From GCA-2701705 sp036163455 (GTDB taxonomy: Bacteria > Pseudomonadota > Gammaproteobacteria > GCA-002705445 > GCA-002716945), in assembly GCA_036163455.1 (NCBI GenBank), contig JAYZKL010000035.1, forward strand, positions 1 through 61,811: DNA of 61,811 nucleotides, read 5' to 3'. The notes beneath the pieces are model-generated. The model made no database searches. It was not told the DNA's origin and saw only the letters and a list, made by a program, of their open reading frames with translations. Numbering within the stretch: position 1 is the stretch's first letter; each line of letters begins with the position of its first letter. Below, in pieces: positions 25,522 to 33,404 of the stretch. Made by a program: the position numbers and the translations under genes.

Positions 25522-26256
25522 ATGAAAAAAAGAATAGTCTCTGAATATAATAAAGATACGAAAAAAGCATTTTCTATAACCATTAATAAGAAATTAGTAA
25601 ATAAGCAGTCTAAATATCAAAAAATCGAAATATATGAGTCGAATAAATTTGGAAATGTTCTTTTACTTGATGGTTGCTTCATGTTCACAGAAAAAGATCA
25701 CCATTGCTATCACAACAAGTGTTTTGATTTAATAAGCCAAAAAAAGAATATAAAAAATATTCTTATTATCGGAGGAGGTGATTTTGGGTTAGTAAAAAAA
25801 CTGAGTATTATAGATTCAATAAAATCCATTAATTTAATTGAAATTGATGAGATGGTAGTAGATTTATGTAAAAAATATTTTCCTCAATTTTTTAAGATAA
25901 AGAAAGAATTTATGCAAAAAATAAAAATTTCTTTTAAAGACGGCTATATTTGGGTCAAAAATACCAACAAAAAATTTGATCTTATAGTAGTTGATTCAAC
26001 TGATCCTGTTGGTATCGCAAAAAAACTATTTACAAAAAATTTTTATAGATATATTTATACGGCTCTAAGTATAAATGGGGTCTATATCCAACAAAGTGGC
26101 TCACCCATCATACATGAAAAAAAAATTATTCAACCAATGGTTAAAATTCTAAATAAAGTTAAGTTTAAGAATATTACTATAAATCCTTTTGTTATGCCTT
26201 GTTACCCATCAGGTTTATGGTCTTTTATGAAGTGCGAAAGGAAGAGATACAGGTAA
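25522..26256 (+). CDS. speE: Spermidine synthase-like aminopropyltransferase
   Basis: A Rossmann-fold aminopropyltransferase of about 244 aa. Seen: IIGGGDFGLVKK and NLIEIDEMVVDLCKKYFP for the nucleoside site, VVDSTDPVGIAKKLFTK with both catalytic aspartates, and CYPSGLWSFM. The usual QTTERDEFxYHE stretch reads MFTEKDHHCYHN, so the Gln and the Glu after Tyr-His are replaced. Substrate preference may therefore differ. I chose ATG 25522; TTG 25495 would add nine residues outside the usual N-terminus. The divergent start of speH is 40 bases away. Confidence 0.82.
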   Translation: MKKRIVSEYNKDTKKAFSITINKKLVNKQSKYQKIEIYESNKFGNVLLLDGCFMFTEKDHHCYHNKCFDLISQKKNIKNILIIGGGDFGLVKKLSIIDSIKSINLIEIDEMVVDLCKKYFPQFFKIKKEFMQKIKISFKDGYIWVKNTNKKFDLIVVDSTDPVGIAKKLFTKNFYRYIYTALSINGVYIQQSGSPIIHEKKIIQPMVKILNKVKFKNITINPFVMPCYPSGLWSFMKCERKRYR

Positions 26257-26283
26257 CTTGAGCATGTGGTAATTCAATAACTT

Positions 26284-26324
26284 GGCTCTCCTAATTAATA
26301 AATTAACTTATTAACTAAAGAGCC
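26284..26324 (-). terminator. Inverted repeat at the end of glnK/speE, terminator-like
   Basis: GGCTCT (26284-26289) pairs with AGAGCC (26319-26324), and inside it TTAATAA (26295-26301) pairs with TTATTAA (26308-26314) around a 6-base loop. It spans the 58-base gap between convergent speE and glnK and includes the glnK stop codon. There is no clear U-tract, so intrinsic termination is uncertain. It is the only convergent gap here with room for such a structure. Confidence 0.4.
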
Positions 26325-26653
26325 TCGTTTCCTTTCTCACCAGTCCTAACGCGCACGGCTTCTTGCATATCAAGAACAAAGATTTTCCCATCACCAATTT
26401 TACCTGTACTAGCTGTTGACGTGATTGTCTCAATTGTTTTATCAAGTAATCCATCCTCAACTCCTATTTCAAGTTTAATTTTTGGTAGAAAATCAACGAC
26501 ATATTCTGCGCCACGATAAAGTTCAGTGTGCCCTTTTTGCCTTCCAAAGCCTTTTACCTCTGTTGCAGTGATACCTTGTACACCAATTTGTGAAAGAGCT
26601 TCCCTCACCTCATCGAGTTTAAATGGCTTTATTATTGCTATGACTAATTTCAT
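26315..26653 (-). CDS. glnK: P-II nitrogen regulatory protein (GlnB/GlnK)
   Basis: Trimeric signalling protein reporting nitrogen and 2-oxoglutarate status. At 112 aa it is normal. The N-terminus is MKLVIAIIKPFKLDEVREAL and the T-loop GFGRQKGHTELYRGAEY has Tyr51, the uridylylation site. The C-terminal signature TGKIGDGKIFVLD is present. It has a near-perfect ribosome site (AGGAGGAC). It lies 37 bases downstream of the porin gene, so they form one transcript. No ammonium transporter gene is adjacent. GlnB and GlnK cannot be told apart safely; the context favours a Ntr-induced GlnK role. Confidence 0.95.
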   Translation of the reverse strand: MKLVIAIIKPFKLDEVREALSQIGVQGITATEVKGFGRQKGHTELYRGAEYVVDFLPKIKLEIGVEDGLLDKTIETITSTASTGKIGDGKIFVLDMQEAVRVRTGEKGNEAL

Positions 26654-26690
26654 TGATAAATCGTCCTCCTAAAAATTTAATAACTTTTCA

Positions 26691-27407
26691 TTAAAAACTA
26701 TATGACAGAGATAGAGTAGCGTAACCAGTTTCTTGATCGCTATTTTGTGTAGCACCAGCTCCTCCATCATTATTACGTCCAATAGTTACATCTACATCCG
26801 CTCCCGCGAAAGCTGTAGAATATGTTAACTCGTGTGCCGCATAATGAAGTGCGCCACCAGTAAACGTTTGCCAACTATATCCAATTGATTCTGACAACGG
26901 AACATCTATTCTAAAATGGCCATAGTCCTTACTCGCATTTCCATTACCAGCTTTATAATCACCGTATATTACACTGTCAAATGAGAACAAACCAAAATCC
27001 ATTCCAAAATTAACTTCTTCATAGTCTTGATCAAAATCATCTGTGTAGTAATATCCAGTTACTCCGATGTGTGAGGGTATGCCAAACATTTCAAAGGCAT
27101 ACGAACCATACAAATCTATTTCTAGACTAGGATCATGTAGACTTGATGCACCGACATCTACCCACCATGTTCCTAGGCTTATATTTCCAGCCTCATAATC
27201 AGCACCAAAATTGATAGCTGAATCATTTTGAAAAGCTCCTCTATACCAATATGCGGTCATAAAACCAACATTATAAGTAATAGCGCTAGAGCCTCCTGAA
27301 CTCATACCTTTGCCTTCGCCAGTACCAGCTCCACCAGCAAGCGCTGTGGTTGCAGACATTGTCAATAACAAGAAACCTGCAACAGTATTTTTAATTATTT
27401 TTCCCAT
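26691..27407 (-). CDS. TorF-family putative porin (Gcw_chp-type outer-membrane protein)
   Basis: A 238-aa secreted beta-barrel protein. The N-terminus MGKIIKNTVAGFLLLTMSA continues to a signal-peptidase site after TALA. The mature part has alternating strands with aromatic girdles (VGFMTAYWYRGAFQND, SLGTWWVDVGASS, EIDLYGSYAFEMFGI) and ends in LSLSYSF with terminal Phe, the usual outer-membrane barrel signal. The ATG at 27407 has GGGGAG upstream; TTG 27422 would include that site. Family members often sit beside P-II and ammonium-transport genes. The transported solute is unknown; a nitrogenous compound is inferred. Confidence 0.85.
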   Translation of the reverse strand: MGKIIKNTVAGFLLLTMSATTALAGGAGTGEGKGMSSGGSSAITYNVGFMTAYWYRGAFQNDSAINFGADYEAGNISLGTWWVDVGASSLHDPSLEIDLYGSYAFEMFGIPSHIGVTGYYYTDDFDQDYEEVNFGMDFGLFSFDSVIYGDYKAGNGNASKDYGHFRIDVPLSESIGYSWQTFTGGALHYAAHELTYSTAFAGADVDVTIGRNNDGGAGATQNSDQETGYATLSLSYSF

Positions 27408-27446
27408 AATTTCTCTCCCCAATTACTCCTATTTATTAAATTTAAA

Positions 27447-27477
27447 GCTGGACGATTATCAACAATCGTAGTCCAGC
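27447..27477 (-). promoter_or_regulatory. Leader hairpin upstream of the porin-glnK operon
   Basis: GCTGGAC (27447-27453) and GTCCAGC (27471-27477) are perfectly complementary. Inside, GATT and AATC extend the stem past a 2-base bulge, around a six-base loop. On the minus strand it would form near the 5' end of the transcript, about 40 bases before the porin ATG. An mRNA-stabilising or regulatory stem is possible. It could also be an operator. Confidence 0.55.
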
Positions 27478-27489
27478 ATGTCATATACT

Positions 27490-27507
27490 ATGCATAATCC
27501 ATGCCAA
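27490..27507 (-). promoter_or_regulatory. Sigma-54 (-24/-12) promoter candidate
   Basis: The minus strand reads TTGGCATGGATTATGCAT. It has the invariant GG and GC dinucleotides separated by exactly 10 bases and agrees at 9 of 11 informative positions with TGGCAC-N5-TTGCA. The predicted start is near 27480, about 73 bases before the porin ATG and just before the leader hairpin. It faces the porin-glnK operon, whose P-II product belongs to the nitrogen regulon that sigma-54 commonly serves. Confidence 0.65.
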
Positions 27508-27623
27508 CCACATATTCCTTAATTTTAGTCCAGTGTTTTGTAACAATGACATACTTAGTGTAGAGTGTAAATAGTATAACTAGTAATGAAAACGTATGTA
27601 TTTGATGCATTTTATTATATTTT

Positions 27624-27640
27624 TGCACCAAATACGTGCA
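27624..27640. promoter_or_regulatory. NtrC-type binding palindrome
   Basis: TGCACCAAATACGTGCA has perfect TGCAC/GTGCA arms with seven bases between, matching the NtrC enhancer consensus TGCACY-N5-RGTGCA except for one base. Its centre is about 150 bases upstream of the predicted sigma-54 start, a usual enhancer distance. It also ends only 10 bases before the ubiK ATG, so it may overlap expression signals of that gene. Confidence 0.6.
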
Positions 27641-27650
27641 AGAGGATAGC

Positions 27651-27878
27651 ATGTTAAATTCTGATAAATTAATAGAATTAGTTGAAAAAATAAACTCCTT
27701 GATTCCTGAAGGGAGTCCAAGTTTAAAGGAAGAAATGAAAAATAATATCAAAATTCTATTAGAAGATTATCTAAAAAAATTAAATTTAGTTACTAAGGAA
27801 GAATTTGATACTCAAAAAGAGGTCCTACTGAAAACAAGATTAAAAATTGAAGAATTAGAAAATAAACTAAAAGATTAA
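27651..27878 (+). CDS. ubiK: Ubiquinone biosynthesis accessory factor UbiK (YqiC/BMFP family)
   Basis: A 75-aa coiled-coil protein that in E. coli partners with UbiJ to support aerobic ubiquinone synthesis. The family match is clear: LIELVEKINSLIPEG, then LKKLNLVTKEEFDTQKEVLL and a C-terminal coiled coil. I use ATG 27651, which has GAGGA upstream; the GTG at 27636 lies inside the NtrC palindrome. UbiJ, UbiB and UbiE are encoded at 39414-42389. In Pseudomonas yqiC also lies next to glnK. Confidence 0.9.
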   Translation: MLNSDKLIELVEKINSLIPEGSPSLKEEMKNNIKILLEDYLKKLNLVTKEEFDTQKEVLLKTRLKIEELENKLKD

Positions 27879-28366
27879 TTAGATTTTTCAATCATATAAT
27901 CTACAGCAGCTTTAACTTCATCGTCTGTAAGTGAAGGATTCCCACCTTTCGCTGGCATAACACCAATACCATTAATTGCCTGCTCATATAAATGATCTAT
28001 TCCTTCTGCAATCCTTTCGCTCCATTGATTTTTATTGCCAGTTATAGGTGCTCCAGCAGCACCACTAGAGTGACAAGCAAGACAAACTTCATTATAAACT
28101 TGTTCTCCTGATTTGGTTTGATTTGAAACAGCAACTTCTATTTTAGGTTTTATAGATGGGTTGCTAGCTAAATTAACTCTACCAATAGGCATAGTGCGGT
28201 CATCTATTAATTGGCTTAATTCTTTACCATGATTTTTGGTATGACTTTTTGAATGATTAGCAAAAACATTAGATAAATAAACTATTACGATTAGTATTAC
28301 AAATATTATTAGAGAGAGTATGCTTGCTGTTTTATAAAACTGACCATCAGTACTTTTTTGTTCCAT
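27875..28366 (-). CDS. Membrane-anchored c-type cytochrome (cytochrome c5-like)
   Basis: A 163-aa protein with one N-terminal membrane helix (about residues 13-34) and a periplasmic haem domain. The haem site is CLACH at 95-99, and the likely axial methionine is in GIGVMPAKGGNPSLTDDEV, the cytochrome c5 signature. It probably passes electrons between a quinol oxidase complex and a terminal oxidase. The stop shares the palindrome TTAA with the convergent ubiK stop, a 4-base overlap. Confidence 0.9.
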   Translation of the reverse strand: MEQKSTDGQFYKTASILSLIIFVILIVIVYLSNVFANHSKSHTKNHGKELSQLIDDRTMPIGRVNLASNPSIKPKIEVAVSNQTKSGEQVYNEVCLACHSSGAAGAPITGNKNQWSERIAEGIDHLYEQAINGIGVMPAKGGNPSLTDDEVKAAVDYMIEKSN

Positions 28367-28415
28367 TGATAAAATTATCCTTTATTATTTTCCTTTTCGG
28401 TAGATTATACTAAAA

Positions 28416-28421
28416 GAAATA
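28416..28421 (+). promoter_or_regulatory. Possible -10 element of tRNA-Arg
   Basis: TATACT at 28416-28421 would give a start about 13 bases before the mature tRNA. No convincing -35 was found. A perfect TATAAT at 28433-28438 is too close to the mature 5' end to serve. Confidence 0.3.
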
Positions 28422-28440
28422 AAAAAATCATCTATAATTT

Positions 28441-28514
28441 GCGCCTGTAGCTCAGTTGGATAGAGCGTTGGCTTCCGAAGCCAAAGGTCAGAAGTTCAAA
28501 TCTTCTCAGGCGCT
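28441..28514 (+). tRNA. tRNA-Arg (CCG)
   Basis: Cloverleaf of 74 bases. The acceptor stem GCGCCTG pairs with CAGGCGC. The D-arm AGCTCAGTTGGATAGAGC, anticodon stem TTGGC/GCCAA with loop TTCCGAA (anticodon CCG, codon CGG), and T-arm AGAAGTTCAAATCTTCT are all present. CCA is not encoded. CGG is a rare codon in such AT-rich coding DNA. Confidence 0.96.
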
Positions 28515-28517
28515 AAA

Positions 28518-29366
28518 TTACTGAGACAATCTTTCTGCTGCAATTACTGTATTCTCTATTAATGCACAAACAGTCATTGGTCCAACACCGCCAGGTACAG
28601 GAGTTATAGCTGAAGCTTTTTCTTTAGCTGATTCGAAATCAACGTCTCCGCAAAGCTTTCCATCAATATTATGAATTCCTACATCAATAACAATACTTCC
28701 TTTGGGTATTTGATCCCCATGTATGAATTTAGGGACTCCTACTGCAACAATGACAACATCTGCATCAGATAATTTTGCAGTTAAATCTTTAGTTCTTGAG
28801 TGACACATTGTAACGGTTGCATGTTTTTGCTGGCAAAGTATAGATACTGGTTTGCCTACAATATTGGACCTTCCTATAACTGTAACATTCTTTCCTTTTA
28901 AATCAGTTTCAGTAGACTCCAATAACAGCATAATTCCCTTAGGGGTACATGAAACCAAGGTCTCTTCACCAAGAAATAGTTTTCCTACATTGGTAGGAGT
29001 AAAACCATCAACATCTTTTGATGGATCAATGCTATTTAGTACTTTGGTTACAGATATATGATCTGGAAGCGGTAATTGTACAATTACTCCATGTATATTA
29101 TCGTCTTTATTAATCTTCAGGATTTCATCTAAAATTTCTTGTTCCGATATTGAGTCAGGAAATCTTCTTACCTCTGAATTTATGCCAGCCTTACTGGCAA
29201 ACTTTTCCTTTTGTCTAACGTAACTCGCTGACGCTTTAACATCACCAACTAAAATAACAACAAGAGTAGGAATTATGTCTTTAGTTTTAAGTTCATCAAC
29301 TTTATTTTTTATTTTAGTTGTTAAAATTTTTTCAGCAACATCTTTCCCACTAATAATATCTGCCAT
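28518..29366 (-). CDS. folD: Methylenetetrahydrofolate dehydrogenase/cyclohydrolase (FolD)
   Basis: Bifunctional one-carbon enzyme interconverting 5,10-methylene-THF, methenyl-THF and 10-formyl-THF with NADP. At 282 aa it is normal. The catalytic Tyr-Lys pair is in SYVRQKEKFASKAGI. Other marks are GVIVQLPLPDHI, DPSKDVDGFTPTNVG, VTVIGRSNIVGKP for NADP, and TPVPGGVGPMTVCALIENT. It links to thyA-folA and to serine/glycine metabolism in the window. It is preceded by a TACCTCCC-complementary ribosome site (GGGAGGTA). Confidence 0.96.
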   Translation of the reverse strand: MADIISGKDVAEKILTTKIKNKVDELKTKDIIPTLVVILVGDVKASASYVRQKEKFASKAGINSEVRRFPDSISEQEILDEILKINKDDNIHGVIVQLPLPDHISVTKVLNSIDPSKDVDGFTPTNVGKLFLGEETLVSCTPKGIMLLLESTETDLKGKNVTVIGRSNIVGKPVSILCQQKHATVTMCHSRTKDLTAKLSDADVVIVAVGVPKFIHGDQIPKGSIVIDVGIHNIDGKLCGDVDFESAKEKASAITPVPGGVGPMTVCALIENTVIAAERLSQ

Positions 29367-29381
29367 GACTTACCTCCCAAA

Positions 29382-29996
29382 TTACTTCAAATCAATTCGT
29401 TCTTTTTCAACTAAAAAATTAACAACATCATATAATTCATCATAAGAACTGACAAAAGAACCACTTGTTAAATACTTACCATTTACAACAATAGTTGGCA
29501 CTGATGTTATTTGATATTTTCTAGCCAATTTATTAGCTTTTTTTATACGTATTTCAGTTCCAAATGACTCAAAGTTCTTTGAAAAAATTGAACCATCAAA
29601 ACCTTGAGCATCTATAAAATCTACTAAACTAGATTTGGTGTCTAATCGATTTCCATTTATATGAATCTCTTCAAAAATCTTTGCATGTAAATTACTATCA
29701 ATATCCATTTGCTGCATTGAATAGAAAGCTTTTGCGTGATTCATCCATGATTCCCTTAGCGCCAAAGGTAATTTTATCATAATGGTATCTTTGTCTAAAT
29801 TTGACTCAATTTTTTCAATAGTGGGCTCTATATTAAAACAATGGGGACAGCCATACCAAAAAAATTCATAAATAACTATTTTATCATGTTCAGCTTGTTT
29901 AGAATTTGAAATTTGAACATACTTTTGAGGACTATTTTCAGCATAAATAAAATTACTAAATGTAATGGCTAAAAATAAGAATATACTTTTTTTCAT
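29382..29996 (-). CDS. dsbA: Thiol:disulfide interchange protein DsbA
   Basis: Periplasmic oxidase forming disulfides in exported proteins. The 204-aa precursor has a signal peptide ending near FIYA and a thioredoxin fold with active site CPHC (Cys50, Cys53) in EFFWYGCPHCFNIEP. The cis-Pro loop is SVPTIVVNGKY. I use ATG 29996, which overlaps the cytochrome c4 stop as TGATG; TTG 29999 is the alternative. Cytochrome c4 followed by dsbA is a conserved gammaproteobacterial pair. Confidence 0.93.
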   Translation of the reverse strand: MKKSIFLFLAITFSNFIYAENSPQKYVQISNSKQAEHDKIVIYEFFWYGCPHCFNIEPTIEKIESNLDKDTIMIKLPLALRESWMNHAKAFYSMQQMDIDSNLHAKIFEEIHINGNRLDTKSSLVDFIDAQGFDGSIFSKNFESFGTEIRIKKANKLARKYQITSVPTIVVNGKYLTSGSFVSSYDELYDVVNFLVEKERIDLK

Positions 29997-30610
29997 CAAT
30001 ATAATCCTTGTATATATTCTGCAACAGACTTTATCTCATCATCGGTCATTCTATGAACGATATTACGCATCATTTTATTTGGGTCATTAGATCTGGTTCC
30101 TGAACGGAAATCTTTTAATTGTTTCTCTATATACTGTGCATGTTGACCTGAAAGAGAAGGTATTCCTGCAGCATAGTTGCCCTGCCCATTAGGACCATGA
30201 CACGCTATACAAGCTTGTATTTTATATTCCATTACACCACCTCTATAAATATCCTGTCCAGTCTGAAAATATTCATCTTTTGTTGTTCCTACTGACTTTT
30301 CTAATGATGAATAGTATAGCGCCAAACTTTCAATATCATCATCAGATAGAGCTGACGTTATTCCATACATAATTGAATTATTCCTATTGCCATTAGCCCC
30401 TTTCTTAAATTCTAGCATTTGAGATTTTATATATTTTGGATGCTGACCAGCCAAATTTGGCCAAATCGGATTTACGCTTATACCGTTAGCTCCATGACAA
30501 GCAACACAGGACTCACTTTTTTCTTTTCCCTTACTGATATCAGCAGAAAAAATACCTTTAGAGAAAATTAATGCTGCTGTAGTTAATAACAATATAAGTG
30601 GTTTTTTCAT
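29996..30610 (-). CDS. Dihaem cytochrome c4
   Basis: Periplasmic electron carrier of 204 aa made of two similar haem domains. The haem sites are CVACH (35-39) and CIACH (134-138). Each domain has a methionine-ligand segment (NSIMYGITSALSDDDIESLA; MMRNIVHRMTDDEIKSVAEY). A signal peptide covers about residues 1-23. In Pseudomonas it lies between polA and dsbA with engB in between; engB is missing here. It is co-transcribed with dsbA. Confidence 0.95.
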   Translation of the reverse strand: MKKPLILLLTTAALIFSKGIFSADISKGKEKSESCVACHGANGISVNPIWPNLAGQHPKYIKSQMLEFKKGANGNRNNSIMYGITSALSDDDIESLALYYSSLEKSVGTTKDEYFQTGQDIYRGGVMEYKIQACIACHGPNGQGNYAAGIPSLSGQHAQYIEKQLKDFRSGTRSNDPNKMMRNIVHRMTDDEIKSVAEYIQGLY

Positions 30611-30658
30611 CTCAGGACATTATTATATCTTATAGTAGGAATTCTTCAAATCAAGATA

Positions 30659-33343
30659 CTAATGAGCATCTCCCCAATTCTCATTAACACCAACTTCTAC
30701 AAGTAAAGGGACACTCAATTTAAGAGGATTGGACATTATCTCATTTATTTTTTCTACAGCTTCATCAACAAAATTTTCTTGTATTTCAAAAACAAGCTCA
30801 TCATGCACCTGCATAATAATTTTCACCGGACATTTAGATTTCTGTATCCACGCATCAATGTCAATCATTGCAATTTTTATTATATCCGCAGCTGTACCTT
30901 GTATTGGTGCATTGATAGCAGTTCTTTCTGCAGCGCTTCTTATTTGAAAATTAGTATGTTTAATATTGGGTATAAAAATTTTTCTGCCTAAGATTGTTCG
31001 AATAAAACCACTCTTTTTAGTTTCCTTTTTACATAATTCCATAAATTTTCTAACACCACTATATTTTTGGAAATATGTTTCAATATATTGTTTAGCAGAA
31101 TTATTGTCTATACCTAATTGCTTTGCTAAGCCAAAAGATGATATACCATAAATAAGACCAAAATTTATTGTTTTAGCATATCTTCTTTGTTCATCATCTG
31201 GTTTTGAATCAATATTGAATATCTCCTTTGCAGTTGATGCATGTACATCTTCATTGTTTAAAAAATTTTTTGTCAAATTCTTATCCTTTGATAAATGAGC
31301 CATTACACGTAACTCGATTTGTGAGTAATCTGCTGAAACTATCTTACATTTTTTTTCAGCTATAAAGGCAGATCTGATTTTTTTTCCATCATCAGATCTT
31401 ATTGGTATATTTTGTAAATTAGGGTCACTAGATGATAGTCTACCCGTTATAGTCACTGCTTGATGATAAGAGGTATGCAATCTTCCAGTTTTATTATTAA
31501 TTTGTTGCCCCAGTCTATCTGTATAAGTATTAATAAGTTTCATTAAATTTCTAAATTGTAATACGAGTTTTGCTATTTCATAATTTTGTGAAAGCTCTTG
31601 TAGAACATCTTCGCTTGTGGAAGGTTGTCCCTTAGGAGTTTTCCTTATAATAGGAATTCCTAAAGTATCAAAAAATATTTCCTGCAATTGTTTTGGTGAA
31701 CCAATATTAAATTCTTTGCCTGCTAACCTGTAAATATCTTTCTCAATTTTTTGAGATTTATTTTTTAAATTTTTATTTTGTGATTGTAAATTTTTTTTAT
31801 CTAATAATACTCCGTTATCTTCAATTCTTGCGATTACACCAACAAGTGGTCTTTCTACTTCTTGATATAGTTTTTTCTGTTTGTCATCATCTATTTTTTC
31901 ATTAAAAAAACTATATAATCGAAAGGTTACATCTGCATCCTCGCATGCATAGTCAGATGCAGTCTGAATATCAATTTCTGAGAATTTTTTTTGCTTAACT
32001 CCCTTACCCACAATATCTTCATACTCTATCATCTTATGATTTAAATATTTTTGACTGAGCGTAGATAAATCATGCCTACCTGAAGAATTAAAAACATACG
32101 ATAAAACCATTGTGTCTTCAATATTTGATTTTATATTTATGTCATATTTCTTTAGAACATTTATATCATATTTTATATTTTGTCCAATAATTTTATTTTT
32201 TTCATTCTCTAATAAATCCTTTAATTTTTTCTTTAATTCAGAAGTGAGTTTTATGTTCTTGTTTGCTGTCTTGTGATTAATTGGTATATAAAAACCATTA
32301 TATGGTTCAGTAGAAAATGAAACTCCCACTAATTCAGCATTCATATGATCAAGTGAAGTTGTTTCTGTATCAAAAGAAAAGACCTTTAGTTTGTTTAATA
32401 AATCAATTAATTCATTAAAATCTCTCTCATTAGAAATTATCTTGTAAGATGTCTCATGTATTTCTTGAGGTTGCTCATCTATGCTAAGATTGCTGGCTAT
32501 ATTTTTTAATTCATATTTTTGAACTATTTCAGCAAGCTTTTTCTCATTTCTACTTTTGATTTTATATTGATTGATTTCTGTATCTACATCGACATCAAGT
32601 TTCAATTGAATTAAACTTCTAGACATCTCAATGAAACTTTCAAAATTAGATAAATTTTCCTTCAATTTTCCTGTTATTTCTTCAAGTTTAGAAAAAATTC
32701 CTTCAATTGATTTATATTTAGAGAGTAATTCCATAGCTTTTTTTGGACCAACCTTATCTACACCAGGTATATTATCTGATGAATCACCCATTAACATGAG
32801 ATATTCTAAAATTTGATTTGGTAAAACTCCAAACTTTTCCTTAACTCCTGCTACATCAAGAACCTTTTCATCCATACTATTGATCAGAACAATATCTGGA
32901 GTGACCAGCTGAGCTAAGTCTTTATCGCCAGATGATATTATAACTTGGTTTTTTTTTGATGATAATTTTGTAGCTAATGTTGCAATAACATCATCAGCTT
33001 CTACATCTGGAATCTGCAAAACAGAAATTCCAAGTGACCTTATAAAATCTATTAATGGAGGTACTTGTTCACTTAATTCTTTTGGCATTGGTTTTCTATT
33101 AGCTTTATATTTTTTATAAAGATTATGTCTAAAAGTTTTTCCTTTTGAATCAAATATTACTGATAAATATTTAGGCTCATATGTTTTAATAAGTTTATTA
33201 ATCATATTAATAACGCCATGTATTGCTCCAGTACTAAACCCTGAAACAGTTGTTAAATTTGGAAGAGCATAAAATGCTCTATACAAATAAGAAGAGCCAT
33301 CAACGAGAACAAAATTATCTCTATTTTTATTAGCCAAAATCAT
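30659..33343 (-). CDS. polA: DNA polymerase I (PolA)
   Basis: Repair and Okazaki-fragment polymerase of 894 aa with all three domains. 5' nuclease: FVLVDGSSYLYRAFYAL, VEADDVIATLA, SSGDKDLAQL, GDSSDNIPGVDKVGP. 3'-5' proofreading exonuclease: FSFDTETTSLD, IKYDINVLK and YACEDADVTFRL, so its acids are intact. Polymerase: DYSQIELRVMAHLS, RRYAKTINFGLIYG and MQVHDELVFE. Divergent from thrB, with 61 bases between starts, as in Pseudomonas. Confidence 0.97.
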   Translation of the reverse strand: MILANKNRDNFVLVDGSSYLYRAFYALPNLTTVSGFSTGAIHGVINMINKLIKTYEPKYLSVIFDSKGKTFRHNLYKKYKANRKPMPKELSEQVPPLIDFIRSLGISVLQIPDVEADDVIATLATKLSSKKNQVIISSGDKDLAQLVTPDIVLINSMDEKVLDVAGVKEKFGVLPNQILEYLMLMGDSSDNIPGVDKVGPKKAMELLSKYKSIEGIFSKLEEITGKLKENLSNFESFIEMSRSLIQLKLDVDVDTEINQYKIKSRNEKKLAEIVQKYELKNIASNLSIDEQPQEIHETSYKIISNERDFNELIDLLNKLKVFSFDTETTSLDHMNAELVGVSFSTEPYNGFYIPINHKTANKNIKLTSELKKKLKDLLENEKNKIIGQNIKYDINVLKKYDINIKSNIEDTMVLSYVFNSSGRHDLSTLSQKYLNHKMIEYEDIVGKGVKQKKFSEIDIQTASDYACEDADVTFRLYSFFNEKIDDDKQKKLYQEVERPLVGVIARIEDNGVLLDKKNLQSQNKNLKNKSQKIEKDIYRLAGKEFNIGSPKQLQEIFFDTLGIPIIRKTPKGQPSTSEDVLQELSQNYEIAKLVLQFRNLMKLINTYTDRLGQQINNKTGRLHTSYHQAVTITGRLSSSDPNLQNIPIRSDDGKKIRSAFIAEKKCKIVSADYSQIELRVMAHLSKDKNLTKNFLNNEDVHASTAKEIFNIDSKPDDEQRRYAKTINFGLIYGISSFGLAKQLGIDNNSAKQYIETYFQKYSGVRKFMELCKKETKKSGFIRTILGRKIFIPNIKHTNFQIRSAAERTAINAPIQGTAADIIKIAMIDIDAWIQKSKCPVKIIMQVHDELVFEIQENFVDEAVEKINEIMSNPLKLSVPLLVEVGVNENWGDAH

Positions 33344-33404
33344 ATAACCTTAGATAAGTTTATTTCAAAAAAAGATTTATAACTTATAATAAGCTGAAAA
33401 AGCC

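Noticed and set aside
28433..28438. TATAAT just before tRNA-Arg
   Set aside because: It ends two bases before the mature 5' end, so transcription would start inside the tRNA.
30729..32816. Several 60-72 aa frames antisense to polA
   Set aside because: They lie inside a clear full-length polA with all motifs and have no own signals.
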